64,000 bases of DNA from Rhynchonema sp. JSB1_4 (taxonomy: Eukaryota > Nematoda > Chromadorea > Monhysterida > Xyalidae). The notes beneath the pieces are model-generated. The model saw only the letters and a list, made by a program, of their open reading frames with translations, was not told where the DNA came from and searched no databases. A program made the position numbers and the translations under genes. Positions 25,501-37,715 of the stretch are shown one piece after another. The stretch is from the NCBI GenBank assembly GCA_030248065.1, contig JASAMV010005928.1, positions 62,001 through 126,000 of the forward strand, in the 5' to 3' direction. Every line of letters begins with the position of its first letter. Position 1 is the first letter of the stretch.

Positions 25501-26138
25501 ATACGCGTGCGTGTAAAATTTTATACAACTGAATTCAGTATCCAGGCCCACAATCGACGTACCATCAACAAATCGGCAGCGTTCAAATGTCGTTTGAGCG
25601 TGTGCATACGATCGGTGACCGTTGGCACCTGACTCGCCAGAATCTGTTGCGCCACAACGTTCATTGGCGTGCCTGCAAGCTGTGGTGGATGGTGGCAAAT
25701 TCTGGTGATTGGATCTATCCAGGTTGACTGATCGCCTCAATCGGATTGGATATGCAAGACCGATATTGGATGTGCTCGGTCTTACTCAGCTCAACAGGGT
25801 GGCATTAGGAACCACTACGGCGACCATTGTGATCATAATTTTTTTGTTTGACTATGGCAAGAGATGCAGTTGAGCAAAAAGTCTGCTATACAGCTTGATA
25901 ACGCACCGATCAGAATGGTGATGAAGAGAATGGTCAAATGAACGTAGTCGGACCAGTTGTAGTCGGTGAATAACGGGGTGTCAGGCAGTTGCTGGCGGGT
26001 TGTTTGGTCGGAGAGGCCTGTTGACAGCGGCATATTGTCGTGAGCAACGAGGCTAGAAATGTAGACACGGTGTTCCAGAATCATTAGCGGTGAAAATAGG
26101 AAATGACCGCCCAATAGTTGTGTGGCGAGCCTCGTCAT
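22587..26138 (-). CDS. Class A peptide-type G-protein-coupled receptor (GnRH/vasopressin-like)
   Basis: Exons on the minus strand: 25907-26138 (N-terminus and TM1, FTDYNWSDYVHLTILFI), 25563-25672 (end of TM1 and loop, then LKRHLNAADLLM of TM2), 25113-25275 (TM2-TM3, CRLMRFSDMF and IVCIALNRLFTVI), 24618-24733 (TM4, WILAATVSSPQLFLAKL), about 24018-24244 (TM5, LFWLPLIVVCVCYGLI, and a Gln/Pro-rich loop 3) and 22587-22927 (TM6 IVCYMLCWLPYQSLV, TM7 ending CFNPFLYCMFG). TM3 ends in a DRY-like ALNRLFTV, and TM7 has NPFLY in place of NPxxY. The Cys of CRLM is the usual TM3 disulphide partner. The TM4-TM5 junction is uncertain: the obvious donor and acceptor do not keep phase. The C-tail is very short. 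The pattern fits the GnRH/AKH/vasopressin group; the ligand is unknown. It would signal at the plasma membrane. Confidence 0.82.
23359..23520. repeat. Imperfect inverted repeat, about 160 bp
   Basis: The left part (ATACCGTCGCGGCAAGCCAT) pairs with the right part ending GCCACGACGGTAT, and a second inner pair surrounds GTAGCAT..ATGCTAC. It sits in the last GPCR intron. It could be a small MITE; no target duplication was found. Confidence 0.55.
23962..23976. repeat. Poly-G run of 15
   Basis: Fifteen consecutive G on the plus strand, just beyond the predicted donor of the GPCR TM5 exon, so it is C-rich in the gene's sense direction. It is prone to length errors in sequencing. Confidence 0.85.
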
Positions 26139-26226
26139 GCCTTGTTGTGTCTACAGCAAGCCTACATTAGCTTGGTTGCCAATCAACCGGTTTAATGAGT
26201 AAACAGTGTCCAGTCAATGGGTGATA

Positions 26227-26437
26227 TTTTCGAAACGGTGTAAAGGTCAGTTGGGTGTAAAGGTCGGTGGAAAGCTCGGTTGACAGCTCAGTGTGATAGA
26301 CCTCGGTGTAAACTTGAAACATTCCACGTTAATAACAGGCAATGTTTCACGTTTACACCGAGCTACGCCGACCGAGCTTTCGACCGAACTTTACACCGAC
26401 CTTTACGCCCAACTGACCTTTACACCGTTTCGAAAAT
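26227..26437. mobile_element. Palindromic MITE-like element, copy 1 (about 210 bp)
   Basis: The ends are TTTTCGAAACGGTGTAAAGG and the complement. Inside, the words GGTGTAAAGGTCGG and CCGAGCTTT repeat in both orientations. The centre holds TTCCACGTTAATAACAGGC. A second, more diverged copy lies at 34777-34967. It lies upstream of the GPCR start codon, within 100 bp, so it could affect that promoter. Confidence 0.8.
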
Positions 26438-28387
26438 TCCACGCAATGCTGGGTTCCTGTGACTACAAGGAAGTAACCCGACAATCAACAATATATTGGT
26501 AGTTAAAGCACTCACTGAGAATAATTTTCAAGCATTTACACCCATCCTCATGCGAAAATGATAGACGAAACGCCCGTGTCTGGCCAATGAACTCACTCGA
26601 GATGCTCTTGAAGCATGTTGACCGAACAACACAGCAGCAGTCAAGTACAGTCAGCAGCAGGTGAAAGGCATTGCGTGCCACGCTGTGGGCCATAGGCTGC
26701 TTGCCACAGCTTATGACGGCAAAAAAACTGAGACTTTATTGGTATGGCAGCTAAAACAAACTGAGCCATGATTGACACTACACCTAATGTTGCCGGAAGG
26801 CTGACAGGGTAAGTTATGACGCACTATTTTTTGAACGGAAATTAAACAAGAAAACAAAATTGTTGGACGGTGCGCGGATCTTAGTATGGCCTGGGTCCGA
26901 CCATATCTTCCTCATGGTTCTGTTTCTGTTGAACAAGTTGCAAACAAACTACATATTATGTGGTTGCAAATGTGCTGCATCTTCGTCATGTATGAGAACG
27001 TACTGAAGTGCACCGTATTTGTTTCGCGCACTCTGGAAAACAATTTCCGCTGGGGTTTTGATGTTAAAAAGGCATGGGGTCTCACTCCCAGGCATGCTTT
27101 ACCAGTAGAATTGTTCGACGATATCGGTGACCTATACGTAGTTACAAGTCTATTTTGTTCCTGTTTACCATACAGGAAGGAAAGCGGACCAAGGCATCAA
27201 GTTTCATATACATACATATGTATTGTGTGTGAGTGGCTAAACTCATTGCGTTTATGCGCATCGCGCATGCACGTAAAATTTTGTCCAATATTTTATTTTA
27301 TCTGTTTTTTTTCGCGTCTTTCACAAGTTTATTTCTTGGACCATGCGCGCACTTTGAAAACATGAGAATTTTCACACAAGCGTTCAAATGAAAATGCATT
27401 CTGCGTCGCGTGGGGATGAGTTTCTGGACACCTGCTTGTGCAGACCAGGCTTCCTAAAGTGACATGAATGGGAATCGGTACCCACATTTTCGTTCATTGT
27501 GAAATATCCATAGAGCACCAGATAACGCTTAATGGCAGATCAGGGATCAAACTAATGTTGGCAACCACAAATTAAGAGTTTTTGGCGTGAAACATTAAAG
27601 GGTGCCCTATAAAAACAGCAAAAGCAAGAGAAATCGAACAAACAGTCTACTAACCTTTTTGGCCTTCTCTCGGGCAAATCGCGCTTTATCGCTATTTATT
27701 ATGACCAACAGCACGTGGGACCAACTGATAGCGTTGATTACATTGTTATTGGGGCCAGAGCACTTAGCACACGCACTGTGCATGCGTTTGAGATGAGAAA
27801 GCTTACCTATCAAGACAAATCGGCCACCCTGTTTGAGCGTCGGGCATACAATCCTTATGATGATGATAGTTTCCGACGCTGTAATTAAAAATACAGCTGT
27901 GTGGTCCACATATGAGCTACATCAGGGTCCATCGAACGACTAAGTCGGGCATTCGTAGTTCGAGAGTATCGTTCAAATCCATACAGCCAGACGTGTTAGG
28001 ATGGGATCTCACCGAATAAAGTGTTCAGTGACTTTTGAACGCTTACAGTAATATACTTAGCTTATTGTTTGATAGATGAATACATACCCGACAAACTTGA
28101 CTTAGCCTGATGCTAGTGGCTGTTAAAGGTTTCACATGCACAAGTTAAGTCAAATACCCTGCTTTTGGACTTACAGTCAACGCGTGTGGCGCCTTGGCAA
28201 TTATCTGACGCTTTCACAACTTGCTCAACTGGCGATAATGTAAATAATAAGCTTGGCGAAAGGTTGTCGTCATTATGTTTTCATCATATCGGGAGTAGAT
28301 ACGTCTGAAGTCATGCCCAACTACAGGTAAAGTTTAACGTGGCTGGACGTCTGTGCACTGTCAGAGGGTTTCAAGACGCTGGGTTGC
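26438..28387. other. Stretch without a supported gene
   Basis: A 159-codon frame at 26886-27365 (+) shows no domain and has no splice-bounded partner. On the minus strand at about 27730-27900 a short frame contains LKQGGRFVLIGKL, which faintly recalls a methyltransferase strand, but there is no supporting context. I see nothing else. Confidence 0.45.
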
Positions 28388-28391
28388 TTAA

Positions 28392-30047
28392 AGGGCTCGG
28401 GACACAACCGAAGGAAGGGCAGCAGAGCGCAGTGTTATACATCGTTGGAAAGCACTCTGACACCATATGTCACGCACAAATGTTAAGCTCCTTAGAGATT
28501 CGCTATCTCTTGGTAGAGCGACTGTTCGTTCCGGAAAAAAGTGAATTTTTTCACAAATTGAAACAACCGGTGCAGAAACCCCAAATGAGTTGAAAGTCAA
28601 GTAACACGTGGATAGGATTACAACAGCTTCTGGATAACTTATCGTGACAACTTCAGTCGCTCAAACCATTGCTTCACTCGGTGAGGGTGCGAAATGTTCC
28701 AAAAATCGGCCACATTTTTCGAACACACAAGTTTGTCTCTAAATTTTGAGGCCGCGCTTTGTGTTGCAGAAATGAAAATGCAATAGAAAAATAGAGCACT
28801 TTCGAAAGTACCAGAAAATAAGGTTTTTAAATTTGGAAGCACTTAGATAGCTGCGTGACAGGCCGAAAGAGACCTAAAAATTGCCACTAAACTACATAGT
28901 TGCATTAATTGACGGAAATGTGATGTAAATAAGCAACGTATTGCATTGCATTGGAAACGAGAAAGTCAGATAAGCGCGCAGTCTAACAATCTAGACGAGT
29001 TTCAAGACGTCAAACCCCATGGTCCGGCTGCTGCAACCATGCCTTCCTGAATAAGATATTTGGCTATAAGTCTTTGCCGTTAAAGATTATTGCACATTTG
29101 ATGGCATCAAACGATGTAGCTTTAACGTAGCTATCGAACGATATATAACATGTCCATACTATCACTTACGATGGACAAGAAACGGTCAAAATTCCGAAAT
29201 CGCACACGGTGACGTGACGGTTCATTCCAGAATCGTCAAAAAAGCAATTTTTTAACCTCTGCTCTTAAGCGTAAGCATTTATTGGGGCTTGTTATATATC
29301 ATTCGAAAGCTACTCCCGAGATACATTGTTTGGTGCTGTCACATTTACAATAGCTATTAACCATAAGCATTTATAGCTGAATATCATATTCAGGTTAGCA
29401 TGGCTGCCCCGAGAGATCTGCAAACCTTGGGGTCTTCGGACCTTGATAGATTGTTAAACCAGGCGTTTCTCTCATGTTTTTGTTTCGAATCCGATACAAT
29501 CTGTGGTTTTTATGTGTCACAATTCTGGCGATGAATGTAACCACCTAATTTAGCGGCAATTTAATGGATTTTTAGGCCTGTCACGGAGCTAGCCAGGAGT
29601 TAAAAAATTTAAAAACCTTATTTTCTGGTACTTTCGACGACGCTCTATTTGCTCATTGCATTCTTATTTCCGCAGCGCTAAGCATGGCCTCAAAATTTAG
29701 GGACAAACATATGTTCTCGAAAAATAAGGCCGATTTTTGGAACGGTTCGCACCGTCACCGTGTGAAGCAATGCTTTGAGCGACTGAAGTTGTGATGGTAA
29801 GCTATTCAGAGGCTGTTGTAATACTATCCACGTGTTAGTTGACCTTCAACTCATTTGGGGTTTCTGCACCGGTCGTTCCAATTTGTGCAAAAATTCACTT
29901 TTTTCTGGAACGAAAAGTCGCCCTACCAAGAGATAGCGAATCTCCAAGGGGCTTAAAATTTGTGCGTGACATAGGCTGTCGGAATGCTTTCCAACGGTAT
30001 GTTACAATATGTCCTGCTACCCTTCCTTCGGTTATGTCCCGAGCCCT
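28392..30047. mobile_element. TTAA-flanked foldback element, 1.66 kb
   Basis: It begins AGGGCTCGGGACACAACCG and ends with the near-complement. Direct TTAA copies sit at 28388-28391 and 30048-30051. The two arms are about 500 bp each and clearly diverged, since the 70-codon frames they carry in mirror orientation differ at many positions. The middle (about 28900-29550) is unique and has no open frame of note. It shares the AGGG start and TTAA target with the element at 20326, so both may be moved by one piggyBac-type transposase. The mirrored frames are not genes. Confidence 0.85.
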
Positions 30048-30190
30048 TTAAGCAGCTTCATCATAACATATTCGGTGGATCCTCACAAATGCATGGAATT
30101 CACAGCATCACAAAGCAAAACTTTAGGTCGTTAACTATCTCAGTTATGTAGGTACGTCCCGCAATATGCTTCAAAATTCTTAGGACGCTA

Positions 30191-31154
30191 TCAGCACCGA
30201 TGGCCCGGCCAATTGGTTTTTCTTTCATTCTTCGTCTTCACAATAAGCACATGATTGTGGTAGAAATGGATTTCGCCGAGAAACGGTGCGAATTGCCCAA
30301 CAGAATAAAATTTGTTCGGTTGCGGGATCTCGGCCCAGTTCTGCTGATCGACCAGTGATTTCATGTAGTTCATCGTCGTGTTCGCTTTTGATGGATCACA
30401 GCCTGTTCATTCCAAAGTGAAAGGTCTCTCTAAAACAAGACAAGCACCAAAACGATCAAGAATCGCACCTCCTTCGAACGGTATCTCGCTCCAATAACTG
30501 GTCTGGGTGTCCTCTATCGAGTAAATGCCACCCACGCGAAGACAATCGAACAGAACCTGCAGTTCAATGAGACCTTTCAAAAGAGTAAAAAATTATCACG
30601 GCCAAAGACACCAGTCTCGGAATGGCACCTTGAAGCTGGTGAGCACATGAGCATTCACATGCGATCCGTCATCTATGACAACGTCGATGTTTTGGTACGT
30701 GGCACACAGAGATCGCAGAGTGCTCACGTCTTGTTGTTGGGCCTGAACTGAGATCGGGACTTTATGATGACAAAAGCCTATGTGCTTCAAAATCTATATA
30801 TGCGCTGTATCACCTGCAATAATCTGACCCGATTTTCAGGTGGTGCTCCTGGCCCGGCCCAGTTTGCCACATCCAAAGAAACGATGAAAGCGGATGGGAA
30901 ATACTCCATCCAGAGTTTGGTCGATGCTCCGTAGCCTCTGAAAGGTTGGATCCTTTTTTGACCAGTGTAGTGAGCGACCAGTGGAATCACGACACAACTC
31001 TTTCCAAGATTTTGTCCTAGCTCATGTCCAACCTTCCAATTTCAATCAATGTAAAGTTCTGCGCCCTTAACTTGTGTGGACAGAAGAATTGCTCGTAGTG
31101 CGTGAAGTACTCTTCATGATTGCCCTCTTTGTCCGTACGATAGCGTTGTCGTAA
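30191..31154 (-). CDS. SAM-dependent methyltransferase with DDGSH motif (macrocin O-methyltransferase-like)
   Basis: Exons on the minus strand: 31033-31154, 30814-30937, 30629-30742, 30469-30556 and 30191-30402 (TGA). All phases agree. The acceptor at 30742 was chosen because it gives VRLLQAQQQDVSTLRSLC, which fits the family. Motifs in order: YRTDKEGNHEEYFTHYEQFF, the SAM loop FTLIEIGRGYGASTKLW, acidic strand FIVSLDVANW, then IDVVIDDGSHVNAHVLTSFK, RVGGIYSIEDTQTSYW and a C-terminal HFYHNHVLIVKTK. This Rossmann-type family O-methylates sugars of macrolides in actinobacteria, and relatives occur in other bacteria and some eukaryotes. The substrate here is unknown. No start codon was identified; a short upstream exon is likely. 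The last exon includes a Lys/Arg-rich tail. It could be an old horizontal acquisition, but introns show it is established. Confidence 0.8.
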
Positions 31155-31326
31155 CTAAAAAAGGATTGTCAGAAATGTCCGGACTCAATTTTTTTCAAAG
31201 TACCGTTAATTCACCACCACAGTCTGTAGAGAAAAGCAGTGAATTGTCCAGCTACGAACTCATGAGACGACTTATTTTGAAATTGACTTCAGCGGAACCA
31301 ATAATGTTCCGTTCCACGTACAGTGC

Positions 31327-31512
31327 ACGTGCTTAAGAATTATCGACTTTTTGCTTAGCTATCGCACGCACCCGCACGCGTGTGACCTAGTGCGTGCTTG
31401 GGCGTGGGAAAGTCACAAAATGCTGCCTGTTAAGTACTGCCCGCAAATTAATCGTACGCCCGCGTGACACTAGTGCAGCTACCCCTTTCCTGGAAATGTA
31501 CTGTATTTCGGA
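31327..31512. mobile_element. Degenerate relative of the 20228 palindromic element
   Basis: Parts match the right arm of the element at 20228-21093: TTAAGTACTGCCCGCAAATT against its TTAAGTACTACACGCAGAATT, and ACCCCTTTCCTGGAAATGTA against its ACCCCTTCCCGTGAAACGTA. Also present are the CACGCGTGTGACCTAGTG-type centre words. The boundaries are approximate. Confidence 0.55.
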
Positions 31513-31854
31513 AATGAAAGAAAGAGAAACGCATGTAGTTTTTAAAAACACGCTCTCCACCTCGGTGCGTAAATTCCCTTTTGACTCCCAAAACATTTGT
31601 GCGTCGAACGACGTTGCTGTTCGCGCAAGCACGCAACAAAATGAGGTCAGCCAGCTGGAACTTGTCATCATGGCTCTCGGCCCAATCCCTTTCTTTTGTT
31701 TGCGAAAACCCGTGTAACCGGCGCATTTTTGAATCTGGCCAAGCAAGCTTTAAAAAGACTCGTCTCATGAGCACGTGGCTGGACTATACATTGTTGTGGA
31801 TTCCACACATAACCAACCTTCGAAAATCCAAAGAGACAAACCACAGTCTTGGTC

Positions 31855-33193
<1,339 letters not shown>

Positions 33194-33812
33194 TCAGTAA
33201 TCTCTGATGTAGAACGCATATCCAGTGGCGGTCTCATACAACGTCGAGTTGTCATTTTCATAGATCATAGCCAAGCGACAATCTTGCGTCAAACGGTTGT
33301 AACTGGAAGATACATATAGTTGGCTGAGTGAAGTTCACACAACATAAAGTTCACATGGAACATCAACGCTCTTGAAGTTGTGACGGCGTGCTCGGGGGGT
33401 TACAACAATACAGCTGCGAACGTTTTACCAACGGATAGAGGTAAAAAGTTGCTAATTTCTGCTGCGTAAAAGTTGTTCCGCTGCGCATGATAGAACTTTC
33501 CCGGCGATCGACATAAAGGCAACAAGTATGTATATGAAAAAAGGAAAGCCGGCAGTTTACACGTTGATGCCCATAGATTTATCCGCAGGGCAAAAGGTTG
33601 ACCGGGCTGTTTAATTTTCCATTTCTTCGTTTACTTTGCATAATATACCTTTTACTCTGCCACTTACGCGACACTGGCGCAGACCCAGTTGCGAATGCAC
33701 GCCTCCACACATTTGAGTGGGTGTGTGGCAATGAAGCTGTTAATGACTGCCGCGTTCACCACACGCTTGTTGTTCATCGATGGCAGTTGTTTGAAGGTTT
33801 GCTCGATTGGAC
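33194..33812 (-). CDS. PAN/Apple-domain protein, C-terminal exons
   Basis: Two minus-strand exons join in phase: 33668-33812 and 33194-33302 (TGA). The joined product reads ..LKCVEACIRNWVCASVAYNR then LTQDCRLAM and ends FYIRDY. The spacing C-x3-C-x5-C and the closing Tyr..Cys-x-Leu is the core of a PAN/Apple domain, an extracellular disulphide-rich fold that binds proteins or sugars. Upstream exons are not resolved; a cysteine-containing frame at about 33850-33960 may belong. Such domains are common in nematode secreted and cuticle-associated proteins. The lectin-like gene ends only about 200 bp upstream on the same strand. Confidence 0.66.
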
Positions 33813-34018
33813 CTGTGTGTTGAGCGGGGCAATAGCATATTATGTACGGACTGGTCAAACTCAGGACCGCACAGTATCCATTTCCGCGCAAGCTGCGGCG
33901 CGCAATGCGTGTTTCGCAAGTATAATTTCTTTTCATGGTACTTGTGGGAATCAACCGTCAGAATGGTCAAGTATGGATCCGATACCTGGTTAGTATACAC
34001 ACATAAATTACAAACACA

Positions 34019-34367
34019 CTAACGATATTCACAAAATGCCCACAAGGTGTTAGTACAATAGTCGTCCCTCAACCCAGCCACCCCGCCGTTTGTTCGCATC
34101 ACCCCGCAGTCCGCTCCAATTAAAAGCGGTGCGGTCGGGAACCAGTGCTCCTCCCAGCCTGAAAACATGTTAGCATGAGTAGGTAGCCCTCGGGGGTGGG
34201 GGGTCCATGCAGAATACTCGGCCACCTTGACTCCTCAATGGCATTGGTCCATAGACTTGTGAGTTGTACTCGTAGTACCAGCCATCATCCGAGCCAGCCG
34301 TGGGCCAGGCGCTCACCGACGTGGTCAGACGTTTGTGCGCAGTCCAGACTATGCCCGATGGATGACC
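34019..34367 (-). CDS. C-type-lectin-like domain protein, C-terminal exons
   Basis: Exons 34226-34367 and 34019-34158 (TAG) join in phase. The product reads HPSGIVWTAHKRLTTS.., DDGWYYEYNSQVYGP, GWEEHWFPTAP, ADCGVMRTNGG and DDYCTNTLWAFCEY. The late block W..G.DC.VM..NG....D.C....FCEY is the C-terminal half of a C-type lectin-like domain, with both disulphide cysteines. The usual WND calcium triad is not evident, so calcium-dependent sugar binding is doubtful. One more exon probably ends at 34405 (..KSWSKW, phase 0). The start was not found. Family assignment rests on the cysteine pattern. Confidence 0.6.
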
Positions 34368-34776
34368 CTGAGTGAGATATGGTATGAATTTGCCTTTCAG
34401 TTACCCATTTCGACCAGCTTTTGCCGACGGTCGGTGCAACAGGCCATCGTCAGCGCGAAAAACGTACCACACAGACGGCCACGTGACCAATTAGAAGAAC
34501 CTCATTCAAGTAAAGTACTGACCATCCATTCATATCAAAACGGCACCGAAGCTGCACTTTATCGGTGTCCGGTGTGCCTCAGCATACGCGATATCGGTCT
34601 TTGGCCTGCAACCGACTGTGACCGGTTTTTGGGCGCTCGATTTGGTTGTGTGAACAGCGAGCGCGGTAGACACACAAGCCAGAAAAGTGACCGAAAGTGC
34701 AGTTTTGGCGCCGCTTTGATATGAATGAGTAGTCAGTATAGGGTATGGGATATTTGGCACATGGCAGCAAGGCTAG

Positions 34777-34967
34777 AGTTTTCGAAACGGTCTAAACGAG
34801 AGTTCGGTGTAAAGGTTGGTGTGTACGATCGGTCAAAAGCGAGGTGTGAATGAGCACGGTGTAAACATGAATCATTCCTTGTTAACAACAGGCAACATTT
34901 CATGTTTACATCGAGCTACGCGACCGAGCTTTACACCCAATTCCTGTTCACACGGTTTCGAAAATTC
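34777..34967. mobile_element. Palindromic MITE-like element, copy 2 (about 190 bp)
   Basis: Ends are GTTTTCGAAACGGT and the complement, with GGTGTAAAGGTTGGTG and CATGTTTACATCGAGC inside. It is a diverged copy of the element at 26227-26437; the centre TTAACAACAGGCAACATTTC matches the TTAATAACAGGCAATGTTTC of that copy. Confidence 0.78.
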
Positions 34968-36138
34968 TAACCCAAGTTTAGACATTTTTGTGGTGAAATC
35001 GGGCGACCAGCCGCTTCAAAAAAATCAAGTATTTAACGCCAAACTGTACGCACAGCAGCGGTCCAGGCGGCCTCGATCAGAACGCCAAGTTCAACTGAAT
35101 TCACTATTGCAAGATGTCCATTGGGTAGAGCATCGCACACGCCTGCGAGGACAAAAGCGCACAAATCTGTTACGCAAATCGTAGCGACCGTAGTACACTA
35201 CCCAGATGTGAGCAAGGTAGTCGGCTAGGTTGGTCCTTAGGTTCGGCAAGTGTGAGACTGTCTTTGACACAGCGCTGGCAGTCTCGAGAATACGGTTCTA
35301 CGACTTTAAATGATAGGTTTTTTAAAGCCAGCATTTTTTTTACCAAATCGTTGCGAGTAAGCAATGCCAACGCAGGCAAACGCAAAGCAGCGACCGCGGT
35401 ACATCAGAGGCACCCGATTGAGGCCACCTTGCGGCGGAATGCTCAGACAGTCGCCGGCAAAATCTGGTAATTTTTGTGGTTTCGATTGAATTTGTTTCTT
35501 GACACGTTTTTGAGTCAACAAGACTGATTTGTTGTGTTTTTAGGTTTAGGAGGTTTTCGTGAGATAAGGCTTCAAAAGGAAAGCTACATACATACGCAGT
35601 GCTAAGCGTATCCCAAGGACAAAACCGAAACGCAGTATTTCCAACCTGTTGCTTTTATTGTGATGGGAAGGCACAACACCAACTCTATCACAAGGAGGGA
35701 AAGCTGATTGTGAACCTTGCACTTTAGCATTTTTCAATAGGTACAGTACTTCACCCAAGCTCTTCGACGAGGACGTGGACTTCTATCCTTGATATTGAGT
35801 ATACAATCAGAAATACATAATGGCAAATTGCAGCTGGTCCAAGGTACCCTATACGGGCAAGTCGGCAAACGCAATAAACAGCGCACAATACAATGATTAT
35901 CGAAGCTGCCCGTGTTGCATGTGGAATTGTTTACTTGGTTACCATCGTCCATCTGTTGATTGATTACCTTGATGTACATTTACTTTGTTCTGTTGGGCGC
36001 ATAATCTGGACTACGACCTGACATATAACCAAACATAGAAGCGCACGAGGCACCAGAAACAAATCAGCCGCAAAAAAACGAACGAATTTTGCTGAACATG
36101 TACCGTTAACGGCACAGGGACAAGTTCTCCAAAGCCAG

Positions 36139-36294
36139 TGCGGACTTAGATTGAATTCGGAAACCGGAAATATTTCCGGAAAACGCATTATTTTTGCCTG
36201 TAAATTTCTGCGTTTTCCGGAAATATTTCCGGAGTCCGGAAATGTTTCGTTTTTTTGTATGCAAATTATTTCCGGTTTCCGGATTCCGGATTTA
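36139..36294. repeat. Dyad-repeat element A (CCGGAAATATTTCCGG)
   Basis: It starts GTGCGGACTTAGATTGAA and holds two copies of CCGGAAATATTTCCGG, a perfect palindrome, among scattered TTTCCGG words. It abuts element B and shares the GCGGACTTAG..TTGAA start, so the two are related. Confidence 0.75.
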
Positions 36295-36659
36295 GGGCGG
36301 ACTTAGGTTGAACACGGAACACGGAACACGGAAATAATTTACATACAAACCAGTTTCATGGATTTCCGTGTCACGGAAATATTTCCGTGCACGGAAATAT
36401 TTCCGTGTTCCGTGTTCCGTGACAAAATTTTTAAAATCACGGAACACGGAAATATTTCCGTGTTCCGTTCATTTGTATGAAAATCACGGAACACGGAAAA
36501 TTTCCGTGTTCCGTGATTTTCAAAATTATCACGAACAACGGAAATATTTCCGTGCACGGAAATATTTCCGTGTTCCGTGATTTTCAAAATTTTATCACGG
36601 AACACGGAACACGGAAATATTTCCGTGTTCCGTGTTCCGTGTTCAACCTAAGTCCGCCC
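36295..36659. mobile_element. Dyad-repeat element B (ACGGAAATATTTCCGT array) with terminal inverted repeats
   Basis: Ends are GGGCGGACTTAGGTTGAA and the exact complement, flanked by TTA on both sides. The interior is almost wholly built from ACGGAAATATTTCCGT dyads (six exact copies, plus one GGAAAATTTCC variant) and tandem CACGGAA units. The whole can fold into many alternative hairpins. It has the shape of a MITE whose interior expanded by dyad duplication. Runs of open frames through it are an effect of the repeat. Confidence 0.85.
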
Positions 36660-37183
36660 TTAACCTAAAGTTTGTCCTTAAATTTTATAAACTCAACAGC
36701 CACGTGTAAAGTACATGGAATTGGATTGCGTACGCCCTCCACCTCGGTGCGTAAATTCTCTTTTACACCACAAAATGTGCGTGCATTGAACAATGCTGCC
36801 GTTCATTCCCATTGCACGCAAGCGTTTTCGAGAATTCCACCCAATAAATGCACATGCGACCAATTGATCATTCTTCTGATTTTATGGTTGCGTCAAGTGA
36901 GCCTTTGTTTTCTCGTTTCTGTCCACCTTTGTATGTCCTTAATGTCCGTGGGCTTTGAAGCAAAACATCAAATCGGATGACACAATGCCCTTTTGTTTGT
37001 ATTTCATGGATTGCAAAAAATACAGTAGGACCGATTGACATGGCAGCTCAGAAAGAGCAGCGCGGTTGTGAACGACCGGAATCATGAATGATGGGCGACC
37101 GGTTGTCGTAAAAAGTTCTTCTCTATGATGGTTTGTGATCGGTTGCATTCCTTTTCTCAGATGAATGGTGCACCAAGCACAGG

Positions 37184-37230
37184 AAAATTGTGTTAAGGAG
37201 TTGTGAGTCACAACTCCTTAACACAATTTT
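37184..37230. repeat. Perfect 47-nt palindrome
   Basis: Two 23-nt arms (starting AAAATTGTGTTAAGGAG) around one G; the complementarity continues imperfectly outside. It could be a bidirectional terminator-like hairpin or a cruciform; there is no gene next to it. Confidence 0.85.
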
Positions 37231-37715
37231 CTGTGAGCGTCCAAAAAATCTCGGATACCTGGACACTCGACACGACGTAAAGAAGACGAGGCAAAATTGG
37301 TGTGATGACTCATGTCAGGTTTTTTTGTGTACGCAATGTCATAGTATGTATTTGTGGCACTAATGCGTGTGTTCGGCATACACTATACACTGCACAGTGA
37401 CGTTGTTATTTTCCTATTCCCAAGGTCTAAGCACCTGTTGGAGGTGCTTTATATTCAAAGTCAACATGGGGCTGTGTTGCCGTCTGTATAAAATGTTATG
37501 AAACGCATTATTTTGTTTGCTGATTGTGTGCATGTGCGGCTTTTATCATAGCGCACACAGGCACAACATTCAGTACTGCTTTTATTCAAAAAAAGAAAAA
37601 ATGGTTTGTCTGTGCGGAACTTCACTTGGTTCGGCAAATAAAGGTAAAAAATAATGGCGAAATTCAATTGCCAGATAAAGAATATTATTTATTCACACAG
37701 ATTCAAAATAGCAAA

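Noticed and set aside
26886..27365. 159-codon plus-strand open frame
   Set aside because: No recognisable domain or signal; no adjoining exons.
28388..30051. 70-codon frames MTFNSFGVSAPVV.. in mirror orientation
   Set aside because: They are the two arms of a foldback element, with divergence at both synonymous and non-synonymous positions.
30743..30813. An apparent 20-nt intron in the methyltransferase gene
   Set aside because: A normal 71-nt intron ending gttcag restores the family motif VRLLQAQQQDVSTLRSL in phase, so no ultra-short intron is needed.
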